Shown here: piece by piece, positions 51,389 through 60,800 of the stretch
Layout: each line of letters starts with the position of its first letter
Position numbering within the stretch: the stretch's first letter is position 1
From: Chrysophaeum taylorii
Lineage: Eukaryota; Sar; Pelagophyceae; Pelagomonadales; Pelagomonadaceae
Reading direction: 5' to 3'
Length of the DNA stretch: 64,000 nucleotides
Assembly (NCBI GenBank): GCA_029834535.1
Contig: JAQMWT010000057.1
Location: forward strand, 124,001 to 188,000
Position numbers and translations under genes: made by a program
The notes under the pieces: model-generated
Database searches by the model: none
The model's input: the letters and a program-made list of their open reading frames with translations, nothing else
Told to the model about the DNA's origin: nothing

Positions 51389-52237
51389 GGCGATTTAAGC
51401 AGGCATTGTCTGTCAGTTCAGTTGGATGCGACCCACCACGCCGAAAGATAATCATGTCCCAGAAAAGAAGAGGTTGTAAGAATAGTCTTCTTGATGAGAC
51501 CCCGGAGTAGCAGTAGTCTTCTTGATGAGACCCCGGCGCGCACGCGGCACACCAGAAACGAGGCGCTGAACACATCGCCGAACAACTAATTAGTGGCCGG
51601 CGCGGCAGGGCCTTTGGTTGAAAGAAAGCATATAAAAAACTATACAATGTATAACACAGCGTTCAAGTCAGAAGCGCGTCGAGGTCAGCTGAAAGTGGCG
51701 AAGAGCAAGCGGGACGGCGAGGCGCGGGTTCGGGTCGGCGATGGCCAGCGAGTGGTCTCCCGGTCTCCCGCCTCGCTGACCGCCGGACGGTTTGTCTCGT
51801 CATACCGAGTCGCGTGGCGGTCCACCGTCGCTCGCCACGAAGGCGAGAGCCTTGACGCTGTTTATCGCGAGAAAAAAACGAAAGACACCCGAAGCAGTCT
51901 CGCGTCCTATAGGTAATTTCTCTTTCTAGAAAGTAACAAGAAAATACGGAATAACACCCAAAGCAGTCAGTCTTGCTTCGAACTTGCGTCGTATAGGTGT
52001 CATTTCTTTTTTTTTTGCACGTAAAAAGAAAATGCGGAAGAATACCGCTAACCGACGCAGGGGACACACACGCACATTGAACTTCCCGTTTTTGCGATCC
52101 GTTTAGTATCGAACATCCAGAAAAACTGAGCTGGCGACCACGGTTTCGCGAAGAAGCTCTAGACTTATTACTCACTGCGTGTTCGTATTGTTCCTTACCC
52201 CACGTAACAGTTGGTGTTGAAGTTGAATGAGAGTTGA
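51389..52237. repeat. Intergenic with short tandem duplications
   Basis: No gene. A 23-bp unit (TAGTCTTCTTGATGAGACCC and the next GG) occurs twice, at 51483-51505 and 51514-51536. A diverged duplication of about 90 bp occupies about 51880-51957 and 51955-52047 and shares CCTATAGGT/CGTATAGGT and AAAGAAAATGCGGAA/CAAGAAAATACGGAA motifs. Confidence 0.7.
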
Positions 52238-54484
52238 ATGTTTTGGAAAAAGCGAAGCGACCGGGCGGGCTGCGAAATGGCCCCCTCGAGGACGCAAGAA
52301 CTGTTTCGGCGCGCGATCGCGCAGGCGCGGGACGAGGGCGACCCGTGGGCGTTGCACCGGTTGCACGATTTGCCCGCCGAGCGCGTGCGGCGGCACCGGT
52401 ACGACGTGATGGGCGGGACTTGGAAGGTCGACGAGACGCTGGTCAAGGTGGAGCGGATGGCCTTCGACAAGGGCGCGATGCGGCGGTGCTATCGGCTGAA
52501 GAAGCTGTCTCAGCAGCCGAACCGGCCGCCGATTCATCCTTTGAATTGGCGCAAGTCGAACAACTACATCGCCAAGCAGTACTTGGATCCGACCGTAATG
52601 AAAGACGACGGGGGTCGCGCGGCCGTGCTTCTGGACGTGCAGCTCCAGTTAACAGCGGCGGCGTTCGCTACGGCGTTTGACGAGGCCCTGGTGCCGCCGA
52701 AGCCTGTGATCATCATCGACTGCTTCGCGATCGAGCTGTACGAGCGACAGCCGGTCGAGTACATGCTGGTCGAGCGGTATATAACGGGGAAGGACGAGTA
52801 CGGGCGCGGGTTCATCAAGCACAACAGCAACATCGGGTACATCGACGATGCGGAGAAGCGACTGACCCCCCAGGTGTTTTCGGCGGCGACATTCTGGCTC
52901 TCGAAGGGCGCGGCCCTCGTGACGGACATCCAGGGCGTCGGCGACTTGTACACGGATCCGCAAGTGCATTGCCGGTCGCAGCGGTTCGGGACGGGAGACC
53001 TCGGACGGCGCGGGATGGCATTTTTTTTCCAGTCGTACGATGGCTCGCGGAATCCGCTCTACAAGGCGCTCGGGGTGCCGCAGTTTCGACTCTCGCCGGC
53101 GGAGAAGCGACGCGCGGCCAACGCCGAGAGCCGCATCACGCAGGCGAAGCGCAAGGCGCGCGAAGGGGAGTCGCTGGGAAGGACGGGGTCCGACTGGGGC
53201 TTTTTCGCCAACATGTCGGCGCGCGACGACATGTTGTCGCTGCGGTTCGCGTCGGCGACGGCGACGAGGCGGGCGCAACGGGCAATCGCGCGCAAAGTCG
53301 ACCTCGAGCGGCGAGACAAGCGCGAGGATGCCGACACGATCGAGGCGATTGAGGTAATGCTCGCGGCCTGCAACGCCCAGGCGGCGCGGTCCCTCGTGGG
53401 CGTCCTCGACGACGACGTCGAGCGCCTCGCCCCCAAGTTTGAGGACGAATTCGACGTCGCCGCCGTCCTCGGCGATTACTGCCGAAGAGATAGGCGCAGG
53501 TGCCAGAGCCTCCGCCACTCGGACTCGACGCTGTCTGTGCGGTCCTCTACGAGCGAGATGAGCGGGGGCGGATTTTTTGGCTGGGCCCGCCTCTCGTCGG
53601 ACGACCCAAAGACAAACCCGCACTACGCGAACGATATCGCCGAACGCGTCAAGCTCCTCGCAGAGACGGAAGACGACGAGGTCAAATGGGCGCTCGCCGA
53701 GGTCCACGCCGCGCTCGCGGAGCTCGAGTCCGAGGGCAGGTTTACCGACTGGCAGCCCGACGCCGGCTCGGCCTTGTTCCACGCCGCGCGCGCCGCCGAG
53801 CTCGGATCGCCCGTCGCCGCGCACGCGCTCGCGCGCTGGCACGCGGGCCTCGCGCCGGGCGCGCTCGTCCCGTGTAACGCGCTCGCCGGACAAGTCCCGC
53901 AGGAACCCGGCAAAGCGGGACCTCTCCTCGTTCTTGCCGCGAGACGCGGTGATCCGACGGCCGCCTTCCACGCCGCGCGCGCCTTCACCGACGGCGACCT
54001 CGGACTCCCCGCCGACAGGCGCGCCGCCGACAAGCTCCTGCGCGCCTCTCTCCGCGTCGCGACCGCCGCCCACCCCGGCCCCATCTCGGGCTTCAGGCTC
54101 AACGACCTCGTCGAGGTCGACTACCGCAACAACGGCTTCTTTTACGAGGCCCGCATCAAGGAAGTCCGCGACGATGGTACGGCCGACGTCGTTTACCTCG
54201 AGGACGACGAGTGCGAGCGCCACGTCGACTGGTCTCGCATCCGCTCGCGCGTCACCGAAAAAAAATTCATACCCGCCGGCAAGGCCGGCGCCGTCCTTCC
54301 CCCGAAGCATAAGATCCTCGCCGAACTCGCAGACCTCCACTCGCAGAACCACCGCTACAAGGCCGCGATCTTCCTCGACGAGGCTGCCGAAGCCGCCGCC
54401 GACGTCCTCGCCCCCCGCATCGCAAAAAACTACCGAGACCGTGCTGCGCGCCTCCGCAGACGCTACTCGGGCGTCGCCGATTAG
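52238..54484 (+). CDS. EEF2K: Eukaryotic elongation factor 2 kinase (alpha-kinase) with Sel1 repeats and a Tudor-like insertion
   Basis: 748 aa. The start resembles the calmodulin-binding lead of eEF2K (DPWALHRLHDLPAERVRRHR). The alpha-kinase domain follows (VKVERMAFDKGAMRRCYRLKKL, YIAKQYL, VEYMLVERYITG, LVTDIQGVGDLYTDPQVH, GDLGRRGMAFFF). The Zn-binding Cys/His pattern and the DPQ loop are intact. After a linker come Sel1/TPR-like helices at about 445-610 and a final helical segment (AAEAAADVLAPRIAKNYRDRA) that matches the eEF2K C-terminus used for substrate docking. Between them, at about residues 618-672, is a Tudor-like fold (FRLNDLVEVDYRNNGFFYEARI, VVYLEDDECERHVDW) not typical of eEF2K. 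It phosphorylates eEF2 to slow elongation. ATG 52238 is used, and ATG 52277 is also possible. Confidence 0.9.
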   Translation: MFWKKRSDRAGCEMAPSRTQELFRRAIAQARDEGDPWALHRLHDLPAERVRRHRYDVMGGTWKVDETLVKVERMAFDKGAMRRCYRLKKLSQQPNRPPIHPLNWRKSNNYIAKQYLDPTVMKDDGGRAAVLLDVQLQLTAAAFATAFDEALVPPKPVIIIDCFAIELYERQPVEYMLVERYITGKDEYGRGFIKHNSNIGYIDDAEKRLTPQVFSAATFWLSKGAALVTDIQGVGDLYTDPQVHCRSQRFGTGDLGRRGMAFFFQSYDGSRNPLYKALGVPQFRLSPAEKRRAANAESRITQAKRKAREGESLGRTGSDWGFFANMSARDDMLSLRFASATATRRAQRAIARKVDLERRDKREDADTIEAIEVMLAACNAQAARSLVGVLDDDVERLAPKFEDEFDVAAVLGDYCRRDRRRCQSLRHSDSTLSVRSSTSEMSGGGFFGWARLSSDDPKTNPHYANDIAERVKLLAETEDDEVKWALAEVHAALAELESEGRFTDWQPDAGSALFHAARAAELGSPVAAHALARWHAGLAPGALVPCNALAGQVPQEPGKAGPLLVLAARRGDPTAAFHAARAFTDGDLGLPADRRAADKLLRASLRVATAAHPGPISGFRLNDLVEVDYRNNGFFYEARIKEVRDDGTADVVYLEDDECERHVDWSRIRSRVTEKKFIPAGKAGAVLPPKHKILAELADLHSQNHRYKAAIFLDEAAEAAADVLAPRIAKNYRDRAARLRRRYSGVAD

Positions 54485-56056
54485 CAGTAACACACAACAA
54501 CGCGTCTTCTCCACTCATCCAATACCTTCAATTTTTGGGCCGCTGCGCCTTTCGCTTCGAACCGATCCGTGCGCCGAGTATCGACGTGATGCTCGCGATG
54601 ATCATCGAGGCGGACGTGTGAAAAGCGCCTATGGCGTGGTACCTTTTACGGCGCGCCGCTCTGGCCACTCCTTATCGAGCAAGGCTCGCGTGTAAGTGGC
54701 CCTCCGCGATCTTCAGCTCGAATACGACATGTATCCCGCGCAAAATATATGTTCACATGCGGCGCTTGAAGGAAGATAAAACAAAAAGAAAACGCCACTG
54801 TCCACAAACGCACGCCCCGTCTTTGTGTTTGGCTCACGACTCGTATCCAACGAGTTCCTCTAAGTCCCGTGTAGACCAGTCTTCTTCTTCTCCTTCATAT
54901 ACGGAGTCCTCGGAGATTGATGGCTTCTGATGTGAACTCCCCGACGCGGATCCTAGCCCCTGGGCGCCCAGGAACGTCGGACTGCCTCGTCGATCTTGGG
55001 TGGGGGGGGTAGGCTTGGTAATTTAGAGAATTCCCCTCTGTCAAGATGGCTTGACCACAATATGGTCCCACGTGAGTGGTCCGAGGATAGATAAATACGA
55101 GTGGCTATTCGGCTGCTGTTGTGCCCACGGACATGAGAAAACTAAAGCGATGGCCTGCCGGTCTTCTTGGCGCGCGGTCGATAAAGGCGGGCGCTGGAGC
55201 GACGTCTTTGCCACAACAAAACGTGCCGACGTCGTGCCAGGACTTTCCCGAAATGAAATTTGAAATGAAATTTGAAATTTGAATTGAATTGAAATTTGAA
55301 TTGAAATTTGAATTGAAATTTGAATTGAAATTTGAATTAAAATTTGAATTGAAATTTGAATTGAATTGAATTGAAATGAATTGAGCAGCCTCTCTGCGCC
55401 GCGACACAGACCTCTATGAACACTTATTAACTTTCCTGTACACGCTCTCTTTCCTCAACTTCCGTTGCCCCTTGCCCGACCGACGGCACATGACAATGTT
55501 ACTGGTATTGCAACTGCTGGAACCCCTGATTGGCTACGTCGTGGGGCAGTCCAACCTTGTTGCAACGCCACGTAATGGCGCGCAATACGTGGTGGACAGG
55601 CTGCATCGAACCTATACGGAAAGAGAAAAGTTCTTCTTTTCCCATCAATCTTGAGAGTTCCTCAAAGGCACGCGCCACAACTCACAAAAGACAACGTCTA
55701 CTACGTAGGTATATACGCGCGGCATGTGATGTCGGCACTCCGTCCGTCAGGATGTATAAAAGCGCACTCTTTCCCTTGGTGGCGGCTGGAGAGAGAGAGG
55801 CAACTGACCACCAGTCCGAAAAGCACAATGTAAAATCCCGAACATTCGAATTGCCGCCGCAGAGAGGGCCTCCAAAACATCCTACTGCGCCGCATGATAC
55901 GTGCCTCGACGCTCCCGATGGATGAAGTACCACGATGTATGGTACAGTGCGTGCGTTTATAATAAGACGCCATATCGTTAATCAAAAGAGTCTGATCCAT
56001 GACGAAGATGGCCGCCGACCCAAAATAATAGTCACCACCCCTTATGTGGATATTAA
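54485..56056. other. Convergent intergenic region, AT-richer, no gene seen
   Basis: 1.57 kb between the eEF2K and glycosyltransferase-like stops. It contains the GAATTGAAATTT array (listed separately) and otherwise only short open frames with no recognised motif. Confidence 0.55.
55250..55385. repeat. AT-rich tandem repeat (GAATTGAAATTT)n
   Basis: About 136 bp made of 12-bp units GAATTGAAATTT, with shorter GAAAT and GAATT variants at both ends. Purines dominate on the plus strand. It is strikingly AT-rich compared with the surrounding DNA. Confidence 0.95.
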
Positions 56057-58354
56057 CTATCGGTTGTGCTCCGAGTTAGGGCGCGGCGCGCTGTGCGCCA
56101 CCGGCAGGCTGGCGTGCTTTCGAACTCTACTTTCGGCGGCGTTGAGAAGTGCGATTTTGGTGGTGCGCGCTTTTTCGGGCGCGATGGCGTTGCCGCCAAA
56201 GTCGTTGACGTGGAAGAGAACGTCGAGAGCCTCGTTCGCGTAGAGCAAGCCGCGTTGCTGCGAAATGGAGCGCGTCATGATCTCGGTCGGGAAAAGGGCC
56301 CATTTGAGGACGGGGAGGGTCGGGATGCGGCGGGGGTCTTTGAGGGCGGCGTTGACGATGCGCTGGTCGCCGCCGAGGACGACGCCCGGTCCCGGGACGA
56401 GAAGCCCCTGGCTGTAGTTGGTGGCCATCTCGGCGACGACGCGAAAGAATTCGGCGACCTCGGGCGTGGATCGCAAGGCCATGAAGCCCAAATTGGCGAC
56501 GAGGGACCAGTCCTCGTCGCGCTGGAAGACGACGTCGACGTCGCGGGCTCTGGCGTACGACCGGACGATCGGTTCGATTGGCTTGAAGACGCGGACGTCG
56601 AGGTCGGAGACGACGACGAAGTCCCCCGGTAGCGCCTCGCGAAGGGCCCTCTGGATGAGGTTTCCCTTGGGGCCGTATCTCTGGATCTGCGCGGTCTGCT
56701 TGGAATGCACCAGAAACTCGCGCAGGTCGACGTTTTGATCGACGCGCTCGATCGACGCGACGAAGTCGTCGCGCATCGCGCGAGATCCGTTATCGGCGTG
56801 CGCGAGGTAATACACCGGCAATCTTCTCGGGGGCGGCGGGCGGTATTGGTGCTTTTCGGGGGCCGAGCAGGTCTCGGGAAGCTCCAAGGTGGCGTGCCAA
56901 TCGGCGATGGCGGCGGCATCGAGCGCCGAGCGCCTGATTTGGGCGCCGCGGACGCAGCCGCGGAAGAGCTGGCCGAGCGCGACGAAGTGCGTTGCGTCGA
57001 CAAGCTCGTGCGGCTCGAGACCCGCGCAGGACGGCGTGTTGTTTCCTTGCCTGGCGGCGCAGGCCGCTGCCGCGGCAGCGACGGCATCATCCCGAGCGTC
57101 CTCCGAGGCGAGACGCGTCGCGCGAATCGAGACGCCCCGATCGACGCGCCGGCCGTCGACGTAGAGTTCGAGGACGTCGTCTTGAAACTCGTCGACGGCG
57201 TCGGGAGGAGACCCGGTACCACCGAACGACCGTCGCTTTCGCCGCACGGCGGCGATCGTGTGCCAGGTACCGTCGACCACCTCGACCTCTCGCGCCTCGA
57301 GAGTGACCTCGCGCACGGGACGGCCGTGTCTGACCCGGAAGGCGAAGTCGCGGTGGCCCGCGCCGAAGAGCAGTCCTCCCTTGGGACTCAGCGTGAGCCC
57401 AAAGTCGGACCGGGGCCCCCGGAAGAGAGCGTCCCTTGCGCGGCCGCGGGACGAGATCGCCGCTTCCGTCATCCCGCCCGTCTGCTCGAACTCTTCCTCG
57501 GGCCGCATCGGGCAGCACCGCCTCCGCTGGCGCCACTCTTTCTTCCACGTCGCCGCCGGCCATCGCGCGTATATCGCGTTAAAAAGGGGACATCCCCCGA
57601 TGTACCAGTCGGGGTCCTCCTCCTCGTAGTCGACGAAGGCCCTAAATTGCTTGTGCCAACCCTCCTCGACGCACCCGCGATCGCTCTTGATCGCGATCAG
57701 CAGCGTGAACTCGCCGAGGCTGTGCCCGCCCTCGGCGAATATCGCCGCCGTCGGCGACCCATCACACGCCCACGTCCCGAGCGGCGGCGACGCTACCTCC
57801 TCGTCGACGACCGGCGCCGCCGGATTCAGAACGGAGAGCGACGGGCCGTACCGGAGTCGCGCCGCGCGCTCGACCGCGGACGAGACGACGACGTCGCCGC
57901 TTCCCGTCGTTCTTGCGGCCCGACCCTCGTCCCGTTCGCGCTGCTGCTCGGGCTTTGTCGTCGCGACTTGGGCAGCCGCCCGTTCCCGCATTCTACCCTC
58001 GAGCTCGCCGAGCCGCGCCTCGTAGAGGTCGTGCCGAGCGACGGCGTTCTCGAGCCGCGCGAGCCGCATCTGGCTCTCGGCGAGCGTCGTCCTCAAATTA
58101 GTGACGCGCGACGCGACATCGCGGTCCCTTCCTGCCCGCGTCCTCACCTCGAGCGACGACAACCACAAATCGACCTCGCTTGCCGCGGTCATCACACCCT
58201 TGGTGGTGTTGTAGATCAGAAAGCTCCCATAGGGATTGTAGCGCCGAGCGGCGGTGGCCATGATTTCGCGGAGCTGGAGAACTTGGAGCGCGGCCGCACA
58301 CAGGACCAGCAGGCACCCTGCTGCCCCGCACAACCGCGCCGTAGGCCTCATCAT
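56057..58354 (-). CDS. Type II membrane glycosyltransferase-like protein with LamG/concanavalin-like domain
   Basis: 765 aa. The signal anchor is at about 7-27 (LCGAAGCLLVLCAAALQVL). A coiled-coil stem follows (AESQMRLARLENAVARHD). A LamG/ConA-like domain lies at about 190-480: it has FTLLIAIKSDRG, TWHTIAAVRR, LELYVDGRRV and a closing CVRGAQI. The C-terminal 240 residues look like a nucleotide-sugar transferase: YYLAHADNGSRAMRDDFVAS, VVVSDLDVRVFKPI (a DxD metal site), FQRDEDWSLVANLGFMAL and GGDQRIVNAAL. The arrangement is typical of Golgi glycosyltransferases with an added lectin-like module. Acceptor unknown. Confidence 0.75.
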   Translation of the reverse strand: MMRPTARLCGAAGCLLVLCAAALQVLQLREIMATAARRYNPYGSFLIYNTTKGVMTAASEVDLWLSSLEVRTRAGRDRDVASRVTNLRTTLAESQMRLARLENAVARHDLYEARLGELEGRMRERAAAQVATTKPEQQRERDEGRAARTTGSGDVVVSSAVERAARLRYGPSLSVLNPAAPVVDEEVASPPLGTWACDGSPTAAIFAEGGHSLGEFTLLIAIKSDRGCVEEGWHKQFRAFVDYEEEDPDWYIGGCPLFNAIYARWPAATWKKEWRQRRRCCPMRPEEEFEQTGGMTEAAISSRGRARDALFRGPRSDFGLTLSPKGGLLFGAGHRDFAFRVRHGRPVREVTLEAREVEVVDGTWHTIAAVRRKRRSFGGTGSPPDAVDEFQDDVLELYVDGRRVDRGVSIRATRLASEDARDDAVAAAAAACAARQGNNTPSCAGLEPHELVDATHFVALGQLFRGCVRGAQIRRSALDAAAIADWHATLELPETCSAPEKHQYRPPPPRRLPVYYLAHADNGSRAMRDDFVASIERVDQNVDLREFLVHSKQTAQIQRYGPKGNLIQRALREALPGDFVVVSDLDVRVFKPIEPIVRSYARARDVDVVFQRDEDWSLVANLGFMALRSTPEVAEFFRVVAEMATNYSQGLLVPGPGVVLGGDQRIVNAALKDPRRIPTLPVLKWALFPTEIMTRSISQQRGLLYANEALDVLFHVNDFGGNAIAPEKARTTKIALLNAAESRVRKHASLPVAHSAPRPNSEHNR

Positions 58355-58768
58355 CGCCTTGTTCTACAAGTGTCGTCAGATATTTTTTTGCCACGGTTTG
58401 TGGCAGTAGGGTGTTAAAAACCGAAACCCTGAATCTTGGTTCCTCTGCTGCTGTGCTTTGTTGTTGTAGTAGTAGGACTCGGACTCGCGCCGAAGGGGAG
58501 GGGGGAGGTCTCGAGAGAAGAAAAATTGGTTGTTGGTGCGGGGTCCAGAGATGATGTGTCAGGGGCCACGGGGTCGAGAAAGGCCCGGGGAGGAGTGGTC
58601 GAAGCGAAGAAGAGGTGCGCGCCCTTGGGAAAGAAAGAAAAAAAAAAAGAAAGAAGGCGCGCGAACAAAGCAAAGCAGAAGCAGAGCAAAGCGAAGCGGA
58701 GCGGGGGCATTCGGCCCGGTGGAGTGGCATGTGGTGTCCGTCAGTCAGTAAGTCAGTCAGGCAGGCAG
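58355..58768. other. Spacer between tandem minus-strand genes
   Basis: 414 bp. The plus strand is purine-rich (AAGAAAGAAAAAAAAAAAG near 58633), and GTCAGTCAGT-type short repeats lie near 58740-58765. No gene. Confidence 0.6.
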
Positions 58769-59590
58769 TCAGTCGTCCGCGGCGTCACGGAGGTCGGCGT
58801 TGGACTGGGCCTTGTTGTTGTTGTTGCTGTTGTTGTTGTTGAAGGTGGTGCGCTTGGCGGCGAGTTCGGCGATGATGGCGGCCCGGAGCTGGGCCTTGGC
58901 GAGCTGCTTGCGGTGGTCGAGAGCGAGGCGATCCTTCCAGTGCTTGCAGCAGCAGAGTCCGAGCGCGAGGTAGAGGAGGCCGAGGCTGAGGATCGCGACG
59001 GCGGTGCAGCGTAGGTACAAAAGGTAGGGGATGACGTCGTCCCGCCACGCGGGGATGTCGGCGTCTTCTCGTCGTCGACGTTCGTCGTTCTCGGCGTCGT
59101 CGAGGGCGAGGAGGCCGACGAGCGCGTAGAAGAGGCCGCGGAGGGACCAGAAGCGGGCGACGACCGAACTCCGGGCCGTCGGCCCGAGCTCGAACTCGAT
59201 GCAACAAATGGCCAAACAAAACACGAGACCGTAGCCGCGGAGAGCGACGTCGACAGCCCCGCGGCTGTCGCGCTTGACGCGCGTAGCGAACGAGTAGAGA
59301 CTCGCCGCGTGCGCCGCGCCGAGCAGCAGCGCGTCGATTATCGAGAGCGCGGAGATAGCGACGAAAAACGTCAAGACTGGGCCGCGGTGCACGACCTCCT
59401 CCTCATCCATTGGTCTCTCGTCTTGCGACGCGACGCCCGTCAGAGCCGTGCGCTCCGTCGCTGGCGCCTCGGCGGCAGAGGTCTTCGCGTCGTTGCTCGA
59501 GGCCGGCGACTTTGTCTCGCCCTTTTCCTCGTCTTCCCCAGTCGACGATAGCCACGTCGGCAGCCCGCTCGTCGACGGTAACGCGTGCAT
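58769..59590 (-). CDS. COPI-associated / Tvp15-like membrane protein
   Basis: 273 aa from ATG 59590; the longer upstream frame overlaps the divergent gene and is rejected. An acidic Ser/Glu-rich N-terminus of about 80 residues precedes four hydrophobic helices (FFVAISALSIIDALLLG, VALRGYGLVFCLAICCIEFE, FWSLRGLFYALVGLLAL and CTAVAILSLGLLYLALGLCCC). RGLFYALVGLLAL in the third helix is the signature phrase of the COPI_assoc/Tvp15 family of Golgi membrane proteins. The tail carries poly-Asn. It is divergent from the nucleoside hydrolase gene with 70 bp between starts. Confidence 0.65.
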   Translation of the reverse strand: MHALPSTSGLPTWLSSTGEDEEKGETKSPASSNDAKTSAAEAPATERTALTGVASQDERPMDEEEVVHRGPVLTFFVAISALSIIDALLLGAAHAASLYSFATRVKRDSRGAVDVALRGYGLVFCLAICCIEFELGPTARSSVVARFWSLRGLFYALVGLLALDDAENDERRRREDADIPAWRDDVIPYLLYLRCTAVAILSLGLLYLALGLCCCKHWKDRLALDHRKQLAKAQLRAAIIAELAAKRTTFNNNNSNNNNKAQSNADLRDAADD

Positions 59591-59660
59591 TACCACATCG
59601 TTGCCCTTCTTGCGTGCCCGCCCCCCGATAACGGACGCCGGGGTTACGGTTATCTCTCGT

Positions 59661-60800
59661 ATGGGCGTTTCGGACGAGGTCCAGCTCGTGATGGTGAGCG
59701 ACCCCGGCCAGGACCTCGACGACGAGATGGCCGTCCTGGTGCTCCGGAGCTTGGTGGCCCAAGGCGCTGTCGAGCCTCTGTGCGTCATCGCGAACTTGGC
59801 GCCATCGCCCGCGCGCGCGAGGCTCCTGCGAGGCACGCTCGATGCCCTTGGCCTCGAGGACGTCGCCGTGGGCGTGGGCTCGGACGGCGGCACGCAAACC
59901 CACGCCGACACGTTCAGCGACCTCGCTCGCGAGTACATGCCGGACGAGGGCCGCGAACGCAGCATTGGTCCGGGCGACGACGTCCTGCGCGCCGCGTTCG
60001 AGCGCGCGCCCCCCAAATCAATCACGCTCCTCTGCATCTCGAGCTTGAAGGACGCCGCGACATTCTTCGAGCGCGATCGACGGCTCTTCCTCGACAAGAT
60101 CCGCGTCGCGGTGATTATGGGCGGCGTCGCGCCGAGAGCGAGGGACGACGCGCCCCTCGAGCCGGACGCGGCCGCGAACAACGCCTTCGACTTCGACTCG
60201 GCGAGATTTTTTTACCGCGAGCTCCAGCTCGCGAGGGTCCCGATGGTCGTCGTCGGACGCGCTGCCGCCTACGCCTGTCCCCTCCCGCGCTCGGTCTACG
60301 ACGACCTCCTCGCCACCGACTCGCCCATCGCGGCGCGCCTCCACCGCGCCCAGCGACGCACCATCCACCAACTTTGGATCCGTGCGCGCGCGCCACCGGG
60401 CGCACCGGAACGCGCCGGCTTACCCCCGCGCTGCGACCGAGTCTGGTTTTCCAAGACCTTTTGTGGCGGCGCCGACCTCGACGACGACGACAACGATATC
60501 TGGTCTTTTGTTCAAAACTTTAACATGTACGACCCTATCGCCCTCGTCGCCTGCCACCCACACCTCCGCCGCGAGTTTTTCAGACCAAAATATCTCGAAA
60601 TATATGGGACCACGCACACCCTCATCGGTGTCGAGGACGACTCACACGGCATCAACGATGTCCCGCGCCTCCGTGACTTCCTTACCTACCACGTCCGCCG
60701 CGGTCTCCGCTACTCCTCCTGCCACGATGATGGTGCACCATTGACATCCCCCGACCGACCTCGTCTCTGGCACACCCCGATCGACGTGTCGCCGAGATAG
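59661..60800 (+). CDS. Inosine/uridine-preferring nucleoside hydrolase (IUNH family)
   Basis: 379 aa. The N-terminal Asp cluster DPGQDLDDEMAVLVL corresponds to the family DxDxGxDD calcium/ribose-binding motif. Strands VEPLCVIANL, ITLLCISSLKDAATF and VAVIMGGVAPR follow the fold, and HTLIGVEDDSHGIND places the catalytic-region His. The family cleaves the N-glycosidic bond of ribonucleosides in salvage. Several changes in the Asp cluster and long Arg/Asp-rich loops mean the exact substrate is open. ATG 59661 is chosen because the longer frame overlaps the divergent COPI-associated gene. Confidence 0.8.
   Translation: MGVSDEVQLVMVSDPGQDLDDEMAVLVLRSLVAQGAVEPLCVIANLAPSPARARLLRGTLDALGLEDVAVGVGSDGGTQTHADTFSDLAREYMPDEGRERSIGPGDDVLRAAFERAPPKSITLLCISSLKDAATFFERDRRLFLDKIRVAVIMGGVAPRARDDAPLEPDAAANNAFDFDSARFFYRELQLARVPMVVVGRAAAYACPLPRSVYDDLLATDSPIAARLHRAQRRTIHQLWIRARAPPGAPERAGLPPRCDRVWFSKTFCGGADLDDDDNDIWSFVQNFNMYDPIALVACHPHLRREFFRPKYLEIYGTTHTLIGVEDDSHGINDVPRLRDFLTYHVRRGLRYSSCHDDGAPLTSPDRPRLWHTPIDVSPR

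Noticed and set aside
52649-54514. A 621-codon minus-strand frame
   Set aside because: Antisense to the eEF2 kinase, which has full alpha-kinase motifs. No motif on this side.
59591-60181. Longer minus-strand form of the COPI-associated protein
   Set aside because: It would overlap the nucleoside hydrolase coding region, and its added residues are Arg/Ser-rich antisense sequence.
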